A stretch of 64,000 bases of DNA from Actinomadura parmotrematis. Its GTDB lineage: Bacteria; Actinomycetota; Actinomycetes; Streptosporangiales; Streptosporangiaceae. The stretch spans positions 16,044 through 80,043 of the forward strand of contig NZ_JAIBOA010000033.1 of the NCBI RefSeq assembly GCF_019458805.1, in the 5' to 3' direction. Below the pieces are notes generated by a model that searched no databases, had not been told where the DNA came from, and saw only the letters and a list, made by a program, of their open reading frames with translations. The first letter of the stretch is position 1, and every line of letters begins with the position of its first letter. Below, one piece after another: positions 57,640-64,000 of the stretch. Position numbers and translations under genes: made by a program.

Positions 57640-58110
57640 ATGACCGACAGCCCCGCGCCGCCCGACCTCGGCGACGCCAAGGCCCTGCTGGAGCGCACCT
57701 CCAGCCCCGCCGACCTGCGCGCCCTGCTCGACCTGCCCGGCGTCGACGACGCGCTGATCGACCGGCTCGTGGACGAGGCCGGCGCGGACGAGGCCCTCGA
57801 CCGGGTCTTCGGCCTCATGGGCGACCACTTCGTGCCCGAGCGCGCGGGCGCGGGCGGCGGCGTCGTGCGCTGGGACGTCGCGACCCCGTCCGGCGTCCGC
57901 CCCTACACCCTCACCATCGCGGACGGTGCCGCCCGCGGCGAGCGCGGCGCCGCGGCGGCCCCGCGCATGACGCTCGCGCTGTCGGCGGCGACGCTGCTGC
58001 GCATGTGCTCGGGCCGGCTGAACGGCGTCACCGCCTTCACCGGCGGCAAGATCAAGCTGACCGGCGACATGATGTTCGGCGCGCAGATGGTCGGCTGGTT
58101 CGACTACTGA
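57640..58110 (+). CDS. SCP2 sterol-binding-domain protein
   Basis: The 156-residue protein has the SCP2 fold pattern: VRWDVATPSGVRPYTLTIAD, RMTLALSAATLLRMCSGRLN, and TAFTGGKIKLTGDMMFGAQM, which is the final lipid-cavity helix. It binds or transfers lipids such as sterols or fatty acyl-CoA. In actinobacteria such proteins are often under MerR control. The ATG has GGGAGG seven bases upstream. The N-terminal 60 residues are helical. Confidence 0.9.
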   Translation: MTDSPAPPDLGDAKALLERTSSPADLRALLDLPGVDDALIDRLVDEAGADEALDRVFGLMGDHFVPERAGAGGGVVRWDVATPSGVRPYTLTIADGAARGERGAAAAPRMTLALSAATLLRMCSGRLNGVTAFTGGKIKLTGDMMFGAQMVGWFDY

Positions 58111-58275
58111 CCGGAGCGGCCACGGGTCGCGCGGCGGCCGGATGGGGACGGGCCGGGCATCGCCGCCCCGTCCGGCCGTTTCGTAACACAGATCACATAT
58201 AGGCTCTCGGGGAGCAGGGACGGATCGCGCCCGCGCCGGCGGGCGGGTGACGAGAAGGAGTCAGGAGGTGTCGGG

Positions 58276-59511
58276 GTGGATCCGGCCGCCTGGACGTTCG
58301 AGATCGACCTTCCGCCCGACAAGATGGCCGCCCGCGTCCCCGCGCTGCGCCGGTACGTGCCGCGCGTGGTGAAGGAGGCCGTCCAGGAGATCGAGCAGAC
58401 CGTCCCCGCCTACGTGCGCCCGCACGACCCGCGCTACGCCGCCGTCCTCGCGGACACGATCACGCTCGCGCTGGAGCACTTCATCGACCTGCTGGAGCGG
58501 CCCGGCACCGGCTCGGCGGAGATCCTGGAGTTCTGCTGGCGGCTCGGCGCGGGCGAGGCCCGCGAGGGCCGCAGCCTGGAGTCGCTGCAGACCGCCATCC
58601 AGATCGGCGCGGGCGTGTCGGTGCGGCGCCTCACCGAGGAGCTGGAGAGCGACGGCCTGCACACCCCCGCGCACGTCATCGCGCAGGTCGCGCAGGCGGT
58701 GTTCGGCTACCTGGACCGGCTGTCGGCCGCCGTCGGCGCCGGGCACCGCGAGGTCGCCGCCGGCGCCGAGGGCGACATGGCGGCGCGCCGCCGCCACCTG
58801 CTCGACCTGCTCGCCGCGGGCGGCGCGGGCCCCGCCGAGCTCGCCGAGGCCGCCCGCAAGGCGGGCTGGCCGCTGCCCGCCGAGGCCGGCGTCGTCGCGC
58901 TCCGCGCCCGCGACGGCGAGGCCGCGCGCCCCGCCCTCGACCCGGACGTGCTCGCCGGGCTGCACCTCGCCGAGCCGCTGCTGATCGTCCCCGACCCCGA
59001 CGGGCCGGGCCGGCGCGCCATGCTCCGCAACGGGCTGCGCGGCTGGCTCGCGGCCGCCGGGCCCGCCGTGCCGCTCGCCGAGATCCCGCGCGCGCTCCGC
59101 TGGGCGCGCTCCGCCCTCGACCTCGCGGGCCGCGGCGTCATCGACGCGGACGGACCGGTGGACGTCGCCGCGCACATGCCGACCCTCGTCGTCATGGCCG
59201 AGCACGACCTGGTGACGCGGGTCGCCGGGCGGCTCCTCGCGCCGCTGCTGGAGGTCCGCCCGTCGCAGCGGCGGCGGATGGCCGAGACGCTGCTCGCGCT
59301 CATCGAGTGCGCGTTCAACGCGACCGAGGTCGCGCGGCGGCTGCACCTGCACGCGCAGACCGTCCGCTACCGGCTGCGCCACCTGGAGGCGCTGTTCGGC
59401 GAGACGCTGCACGACCCGGCGCGGCGCCTCGCCCTGCACATGACGCTGCACGCCTGGCTCATCGACGACGCCGAGGGCGCCGAGGACGGGTCAGGCGCCG
59501 CGCAGGCGTGA
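58276..59511 (+). CDS. PucR/CdaR-family transcriptional regulator
   Basis: The 411-residue protein has an N-terminal helical sensor-like domain (WTFEIDLPPDKMAARVPALR; ILEFCWRLGAGEAREGRSLE). The C-terminal HTH reads RRRMAETLLALIECAFNATE then VARRLHLHAQTVRYRLRHLE ALFGE, typical of PucR C-terminal HTH_30. The GTG start follows AGGAGG. It is convergent with rlmB and overlaps it by 21 bases. Targets unknown. Confidence 0.9.
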   Translation: MDPAAWTFEIDLPPDKMAARVPALRRYVPRVVKEAVQEIEQTVPAYVRPHDPRYAAVLADTITLALEHFIDLLERPGTGSAEILEFCWRLGAGEAREGRSLESLQTAIQIGAGVSVRRLTEELESDGLHTPAHVIAQVAQAVFGYLDRLSAAVGAGHREVAAGAEGDMAARRRHLLDLLAAGGAGPAELAEAARKAGWPLPAEAGVVALRARDGEAARPALDPDVLAGLHLAEPLLIVPDPDGPGRRAMLRNGLRGWLAAAGPAVPLAEIPRALRWARSALDLAGRGVIDADGPVDVAAHMPTLVVMAEHDLVTRVAGRLLAPLLEVRPSQRRRMAETLLALIECAFNATEVARRLHLHAQTVRYRLRHLEALFGETLHDPARRLALHMTLHAWLIDDAEGAEDGSGAAQA

Positions 59512-60414
59512 GATCTCGTACAGCGAGACGCCGGCGGCGACGCCCGCGTTCAGCGACTCGGCGGCGCCGGGCATCGGGATGGTGACGAGCATGTCGCAGG
59601 TGTCGGCGACCAGGCGGCCGAGGCCCTTGCCCTCCGACCCGACGACCAGCACGAACGGCCCCCCGGCGACCTCCAGGTCCCCGATGCGGGTGGAGCCGGC
59701 GGCGTCCAGCCCGGCGACGAAGCAGCCCGCCTTCTGGTACGCCTTGAGCTGCCGCGACAGGTTGGTGCACTGCGCGACCGGGACGGTCGCGAGGGTGCCC
59801 GCCGAGGTCTTCCACGCGCCCGCGGTGACGCCCGCCGCGCGCCGCTCGGGCACGAGCACGCCGTTGGCGCCGAACGCCGCCGCCGACCGGACGATCGCGC
59901 CGAGGTTGCGGGGGTCGGTGATGCCGTCGACCGCCACGATGAGCGGCGCGGCGCCCTTCAGCAGGTCGTCGGGGTGGGCGTAGCGGTAGGGCCGCACCTG
60001 GAGCGCGATGCCCTGGTGGACGGCGCCGTCGGTGAGCCGGTCCAGCTCGGACCGGCCGGCCTCCAGCAGCGGGATGCGCCGGTCGGCGGCCATCTGGATG
60101 GCCTCGCGGACCCGGTCGTCGCGGGCGTCGGTGACGTACAGCGCGCTGCCGGGCACCTTCGCGCGCAGCGCCTCCACGACCGGATTGCGGCCGGTGACGA
60201 GCTCGGGCGTCTCGCCGTTGGCGCGGCGGGCGCCCGCCGGGCGCGACGCCCGCTCGGCGCCCTCGGCGGCGGCCGCCCGCCGGTCGCCGCCGGGCCCCAC
60301 GGTCGGGGTGCCGGTGCGGCGCGAGTTCTTGGCGGCGCGGGCCTTCTGCCGCTTGCCGTGCCAGTGCCGGTTCTCGGCCTTGGGAGTGGGGCCCTTGCCC
60401 TTGCCCTTGGTCAT
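59491..60414 (-). CDS. rlmB: 23S rRNA 2'-O-ribose methyltransferase RlmB/TrmH family
   Basis: The 307-residue enzyme has a basic N-terminal extension and a substrate-binding L30e-like domain (VVEALRAKVPGSALYVTDAR). The SPOUT motifs are VDGITDPRNLGAIVRSAAAF (motif 1), FVLVVGSEGKGLGRLVADTC (motif 2) and IPMPGAAESLNAGVAAGVSL (motif 3) with the knotted SAM site. Closest is RlmB, which methylates G2251 of 23S rRNA; a resistance methyltransferase of the same family cannot be excluded. Closely linked to cysS as in many actinobacteria. Confidence 0.92.
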   Translation of the reverse strand: MTKGKGKGPTPKAENRHWHGKRQKARAAKNSRRTGTPTVGPGGDRRAAAAEGAERASRPAGARRANGETPELVTGRNPVVEALRAKVPGSALYVTDARDDRVREAIQMAADRRIPLLEAGRSELDRLTDGAVHQGIALQVRPYRYAHPDDLLKGAAPLIVAVDGITDPRNLGAIVRSAAAFGANGVLVPERRAAGVTAGAWKTSAGTLATVPVAQCTNLSRQLKAYQKAGCFVAGLDAAGSTRIGDLEVAGGPFVLVVGSEGKGLGRLVADTCDMLVTIPMPGAAESLNAGVAAGVSLYEISRLRGA

Positions 60415-60543
60415 GTCGGTGACGCCCCTCGAAGGTGGTGCGGGAATGCGCGCCCTCGTGGCGGTGGGGCGGCCGGTGGACGGGGCGGGAGCCCCAAACC
60501 ACCGATTTTATGCGCCGCGCGGACCGGTTCGGGCCGGTCCCGC

Positions 60544-61176
60544 TCAGCCCGCGCCTTCGGGCTCGTCGCTGCCGCCCTCGCGGCCGAGGCGGTCGGCGAT
60601 GGCGGCGAGGTGCTCCTCGATCGCGGCGAGGCGCAGCTCGATCGCCGCGAGCCGCTCCTCCGGGCGCGGGGCGGGCGCGGGCGCGGTGGCGAGGATGCGG
60701 GGCTCGCCGAGCCGGTGCGGCGCCGGCCGGGCGGCCGGCGCGCCCGCCGCCAGCGCGTTGATCGTCTGCCGGCGGAGCGCGGCCGGGTCGGCGCCGGTCC
60801 CCGCGATGATCTGCGCGGCGACGCCGTCCTCCTCGATCAGCAGGCCGAGCAGCAGGTGGCCGGTGCCGATGTCGTCGTGGCCGAGCTGGAGCGCCTCGCG
60901 CAGCCCGAGCTCCAGGACCCGCTTGGCGCGCGGGGTGAACGGGATGTGCCCGGAGGCGCTGCGCCGCCCCTCCCCGATGATCTCCTCGACGCGGGCGCGG
61001 CCGGCCGGCAGGTCCAGGCCGTGGGGGGCGAGGAGGCCGTCGATGACGCCGTCCTGCGCGCGCAGCAGCCCGAGCAGCAGGTGCTCGGTGCCGATGTAGT
61101 CGTGGTTCAGCAGCCGCGCCTCCTCCTGGGCCAGCACGACGACCTGGCGGGCGCGATCGGTGAACCGCTCGAACAC
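60544..61176 (-). CDS. Clp N-terminal-domain protein with coiled coil
   Basis: The protein has 210 residues. Two Clp-N repeats are evident: FTDRARQVVVLAQEEARLLN with HDYIGTEHLLLGLLRAQDG, and FTPRAKRVLELGLREALQLG with HDDIGTGHLLLGLLIEEDG. There is no ATPase domain, so it resembles ClpS/ClpN adaptors rather than ClpC. The end is a leucine heptad (RLAAIELRLAAIEEHLAAIA), suggesting a dimer. It may deliver substrates to ClpC-ClpP. GTG 61176 follows GAGGTGG. Confidence 0.88.
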   Translation of the reverse strand: MFERFTDRARQVVVLAQEEARLLNHDYIGTEHLLLGLLRAQDGVIDGLLAPHGLDLPAGRARVEEIIGEGRRSASGHIPFTPRAKRVLELGLREALQLGHDDIGTGHLLLGLLIEEDGVAAQIIAGTGADPAALRRQTINALAAGAPAARPAPHRLGEPRILATAPAPAPRPEERLAAIELRLAAIEEHLAAIADRLGREGGSDEPEGAG

Positions 61177-61242
61177 GGTGACCACCTCGGGTGGGGGGCG
61201 GGCGGGGTCCCTAGCACCGTACGCCGCCGCCCGTCCCACCGG

Positions 61243-62640
61243 TCAAGGGCGCTTGAGCTCCCAGCGCGGGCCGTGCGGGGTGTCCTCCACCACGATCCCG
61301 GCGGCGGACAGGCCGTCGCGGACGGCGTCGGCGGCCGCGTAGTCCTTGCGGGCGCGGGCGGCCTGCCGCTGCTCCAGCGCGACCGCGACGAGCGCGTCCA
61401 CCACGGGGCGCAGCTCGTCGCCGCTCCCGCCGGTCCAGTGCGGGTCCAGCGGGTCCAGGCCGAGGGCGCCGGTCATCGCGCGGACGGCGGCGAGCGCGGT
61501 GGCGACGGCGTCGCGGTCGCCCGACGCGAGCGCGCTGTTGCCCTCCCGCACCGTCTCGTGCAGCACCGCGAGGGCCTGCGGGACGCCGAGGTCGTCGTCC
61601 ATCGCCGCCGCGAACGCCGCGGGCGGCGCGTCCGCGGGCGCCGCCGCGCCGACCAGCTCGGCGGCGCGGACCACGAACCCCTCGATCCGCTGGAAGGCGC
61701 TGACGCCCTCGGCGAACGCGGTGTCGCTGTAGTCCATCAGCGACCGGTAGTGCGCCGACAGCAGGTAGTACCGGATCTCGGCGGGGCGACCCCGGCCGAG
61801 CAGGTCGGGCAGCAGCACGACGTTGCCGACCGACTTGCTCATCTTCTCGCCCTCGACGGTGAGCAGCCCGTTGTGCAGCCAGTAGCGGGCGAAGCCGTCG
61901 CCGGCGGCGCGCGACTGGGCGAGCTCGTTCTCGTGGTGCGGGAAGATCAGGTCGACGCCGCCGCCGTGGATGTCGAAGGTCGTGCCGAGGTACTGGCGGG
62001 CCATCGCCGAGCACTCCAGGTGCCAGCCGGGCCGGCCCTCGCCCCACGGCGTCTCCCAGCTCGGCTCGCCGGGCTTGGCGCCCTTCCAGAGCGCGAAGTC
62101 GCGCGGGTCGCGCTTGGCGTCCTCGTTCGGCGAGTCCTCCGCCGACCGCATGTTCTCCAGCTTCTGGTTCGACAGCGCCCCGTACTCCGCCGCCCACGAG
62201 CGGACGTCGAAGTAGACGTCGCCGGCGGCCGCGTAGGCGTGGCCGCGCTCGGTCAGCAGCCGCATCAGCTTGATCATCTCGGGCACGTGGCCGGTCGCGC
62301 GCGGCTCGACCGTGGGCGGCAGGCAGCCGAGCAGGTCGTAGGAGGACCCGAACACCCGCTGGTTGCCCTCGGCGAGCGCGAACCAGGGCGTCCCCCGCTC
62401 GGCCGCGACCCGCAGGATCTTGTCGTCGATGTCGGTGACGTTGCGGACGAACGTCACCTCGTGGCCGGCGTGCCGCAGCCAGCGGAGCAGCACGTCGTAC
62501 ACCACGCCCGAGCGCAGGTGCCCGATGTGCGGGGCGGCCTGCGGGGTGGCGCCGCACACGTACATCCCGACGCGGCCCTCTTCCAGGGGCTCGAACGCGC
62601 GGACGGTACGGGTGCTGGTGTCGTAAAGGCGCAGGCTCAC
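61243..62640 (-). CDS. cysS: Cysteinyl-tRNA synthetase
   Basis: The 465-residue class I synthetase has YVCGATPQAAPHIGHLRSGV, i.e. HIGH as PHIGHL, with the zinc-binding Cys in the start motif. Also present are TFVRNVTDIDDKILRVAAER, the anticodon region around FIPHHENELAQSRAAG (written IFPHHENE), and KMSKSVGN for KMSKS. It charges tRNA-Cys. The CGATPQAAPHIGH segment has the typical G-x-T/P of CysRS. The order cysS then the Clp-N gene then rlmB is a variant of the usual actinobacterial cluster. Confidence 0.96.
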   Translation of the reverse strand: MSLRLYDTSTRTVRAFEPLEEGRVGMYVCGATPQAAPHIGHLRSGVVYDVLLRWLRHAGHEVTFVRNVTDIDDKILRVAAERGTPWFALAEGNQRVFGSSYDLLGCLPPTVEPRATGHVPEMIKLMRLLTERGHAYAAAGDVYFDVRSWAAEYGALSNQKLENMRSAEDSPNEDAKRDPRDFALWKGAKPGEPSWETPWGEGRPGWHLECSAMARQYLGTTFDIHGGGVDLIFPHHENELAQSRAAGDGFARYWLHNGLLTVEGEKMSKSVGNVVLLPDLLGRGRPAEIRYYLLSAHYRSLMDYSDTAFAEGVSAFQRIEGFVVRAAELVGAAAPADAPPAAFAAAMDDDLGVPQALAVLHETVREGNSALASGDRDAVATALAAVRAMTGALGLDPLDPHWTGGSGDELRPVVDALVAVALEQRQAARARKDYAAADAVRDGLSAAGIVVEDTPHGPRWELKRP

Positions 62641-62719
62641 GGGACCAGGTTATGGGATGGCCGCGAGCCCGCGCCCGTGCATTGCGCAGGCGCGCCGGGG
62701 CTTCCGGGTCCTCGCCCGG

Positions 62720-63109
62720 TCAGCGGGAGACGACGTGCGCGGGGCGGATCCGCACGATCACCCGGTGCGCGCCGGGCGTCGGCTCGGTGAACTCGCCGCC
62801 GGTGTACTTCTGCGACAGGTCGGCGATGAGCGCGCCGTCCGGGTCGTCCTCCAGCGTGGCGGTGCCGCGCACCTCGGCGTAGCTGTAGGGGTTGCCCTCC
62901 TCCAGCACCAGGATCGAGACGCGGCCGTCGCGCTCCAGGTTGGCGGCCTTGCGGCGCTCGCGGGTGGTGGAGAACAGCACGTCGTCGCCGTCGGTCTTCA
63001 CCCAGACGACGCTGCTCTGCGGGCCTCCGTCGGCGTTCAGCGTGGTCACGACGGCGTGGTTGACGCCGTCGAACAGCGCGCGGGCCTTGTCGTCCAGCGT
63101 GGCGGCCAT
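62720..63109 (-). CDS. PPOX-class F420-dependent or FMN-binding split-barrel protein
   Basis: The 129-residue protein has the PPOX pattern: ARALFDGVNHAVVTTLNADG, GPQSSVVWVKTDGDDVLFST, TRERRKAANLERDGRVSILV, and NPYSYAEVRGTATLEDD. The NxExRDGRVS motif points to F420 or FMN binding. The reaction is unknown. The ATG has GAGGAACGACC upstream. It resembles the truncated PPOX gene at 44330 only at family level. Confidence 0.9.
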   Translation of the reverse strand: MAATLDDKARALFDGVNHAVVTTLNADGGPQSSVVWVKTDGDDVLFSTTRERRKAANLERDGRVSILVLEEGNPYSYAEVRGTATLEDDPDGALIADLSQKYTGGEFTEPTPGAHRVIVRIRPAHVVSR

Positions 63110-63160
63110 GGTCGTTCCTCCTGCGGGTGCGTCCGGCTCTCGGAACGATCTTCGCACGGT

Positions 63161-63916
63161 TCAGCGGCGCGGGGGCGGGACCGGGGCGCGGCGCGCCCGC
63201 GCCCGCGCCCGGCGGCAGAGCTCGGCGAGCACCAGCGCGTCGGGCGTCGCGGCGGCGGTCGCGGTGAGACCGTCCGCGCCGCCCGCCGCGCGGACGGTGA
63301 CCAGCCCGTTGGCGATCACCACGTCCCGGACGGCGTCCCAGGGCAGCCGCCGGCCGTCCTTCGCCACGCCCTCGCCGTCGACCCGGAAGGGGCCGAACCG
63401 GACGGCGCGGCCCTCCTCCAGCGCGCGCAGGTGGCGGGGCAGGGCGACGGCGCCGGTGCGGGCGACGATCGCCTCGCCGAGGACCCGCACGTCCGGCAGC
63501 GCGTCCCCGAACCGGAGGACGCGGCCGTCTGCGGTGGTGACGTCGAACCGCCAGCGGGTGACGCCGCGCCGCTTGCGGCGGACGCCCGACATGGCGACCG
63601 AGGCGAGGTCCTCCCAGGCGTAGCCGGGCGTGCCCGACACCGCGACGCCGCCCTCGTGCAGGACGACGACCGGCGCCGGGCCGCGCACCGCCGACCGCCG
63701 CGCGATCCAGCCGGCGGCGGCGAGGTAGCCGAGCCCGGCGGCGGCGACGGCCGCACCGAGCAGGGGGCGGCCCGCCGCGAAGTGGACGGCGGAGGCGGTG
63801 AGCAGCGCCAGCCCGGCGAGGGTCAGCAGCACGAGCCAGGCCAGGGCCCGGCGGCGGCCGGTCCGGGCGTCGAACGTCCGGACCGGGTCGCCCAGCGGGC
63901 GCGAGGGGAACGGCAC
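63161..63916 (-). CDS. Membrane protein with PH-like domain
   Basis: The 251-residue protein has two N-terminal helices (LAWLVLLTLAGLALLTASAV and LLGAAVAAAGLGYLAAAGWI). A region of alternating strands follows (VVVLHEGGVAVSGTPGYAWE, WRFDVTTADGRVLRFGD) and repeats once (VRFGPFRVDGEGVAKDGRRL), like a bacterial PH domain. It ends in an Arg/Ala-rich tail. The GTG start is uncertain because no good ribosome-binding site is visible. Function unknown. Confidence 0.7.
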   Translation of the reverse strand: MPFPSRPLGDPVRTFDARTGRRRALAWLVLLTLAGLALLTASAVHFAAGRPLLGAAVAAAGLGYLAAAGWIARRSAVRGPAPVVVLHEGGVAVSGTPGYAWEDLASVAMSGVRRKRRGVTRWRFDVTTADGRVLRFGDALPDVRVLGEAIVARTGAVALPRHLRALEEGRAVRFGPFRVDGEGVAKDGRRLPWDAVRDVVIANGLVTVRAAGGADGLTATAAATPDALVLAELCRRARARARRAPVPPPRR

Positions 63917-64000
63917 GGATAGTCGCGTACCCCATCAGGACCGCCCAAAATCACCATAGTGACCGTGCGGTTACAGGGATCTAACCGGACGATCAGGCCG

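Overview
This window is very GC-rich bacterial DNA (roughly three quarters G+C by eye). Its content points to a mycelial actinobacterium, most likely Streptosporangiales/Thermomonosporaceae (Actinomadura-like). The signs are a complete mce lipid-import operon, a type VII secretion mycosin-like protease and EspC/WXG-like substrate, an SAV2177-type methyltransferase, DUF3263, CGNR zinc-finger and PucR regulators, a dynamin pair like Streptomyces DynA/DynB, many GTG starts and ATGA/GTGA gene overlaps. The taxonomic placement is inference. No complete mobile element, CRISPR array or phage is visible.

Layout. 1-4.9 kb: the 3' part of a membrane Ser/Thr kinase, then a divergent XRE regulator / flavin monooxygenase pair, a PadR regulator and a membrane-anchored protein. 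5.2-7.9 kb: trehalose-phosphatase with DUF3263, MarR, GNAT. 7.8-12 kb: a mycosin-like subtilase with an unusually long low-complexity tail, whose gene end is repeated as decayed copies, and a second decayed tandem-repeat tract. 12-15.1 kb: acetate symporter operon and a tRNA-Thr. 15.5-19.6 kb: hydrolase / CGNR regulator pair, truncated VOC gene, TetR / membrane protein pair, flavin reductase. 19.7-23 kb: secreted GH3 glycosidase and an EamA-like membrane protein. 23.4-32.8 kb: yrbEAB-mceABCDEF-mam operon and a TetR gene. 33-42.3 kb: LCP ligase, several regulators, methyltransferase, quinone-reductase-like enzyme, two-component system, MFS exporter with cupin, enoyl-CoA hydratase. 42.4-44.6 kb: a divergent pair consisting of a NlpC/P60-like exported protein and a membrane HTH protein carrying a catalytically dead copy of the same domain. 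44.8-50 kb: D-aminoacylase-like enzyme, SAV2177 methyltransferase, and a type VII substrate operon with two related membrane proteins. 50-53.3 kb: MarR-controlled operon of cupin, two XapX proteins, amidohydrolase and alpha/beta hydrolase. 53.3-64 kb: dynAB-like GTPases, MerR / SCP2 pair, PucR regulator and a housekeeping block (rlmB, Clp-N protein, cysS, PPOX protein, membrane PH-like protein).

How it fits together. Much of the window consists of regulator-target pairs transcribed divergently, and nearly every shared promoter carries a clean inverted repeat legible by eye; these are listed individually. The most unusual items are (i) the active/dead NlpC-like pair at 42.4-44.3 kb, which looks like a membrane-tethered transcriptional sensor derived from its own neighbour, (ii) the twin operators on the divergent promoters of the mce operon and its EamA-like neighbour, (iii) the cupin-XapX-amidohydrolase-hydrolase operon, which reads as a possible flavonol or aromatic catabolic module, (iv) the type VII substrate operon with candidate partner membrane proteins, and (v) the repeated 3' ends of the mycosin-like gene.
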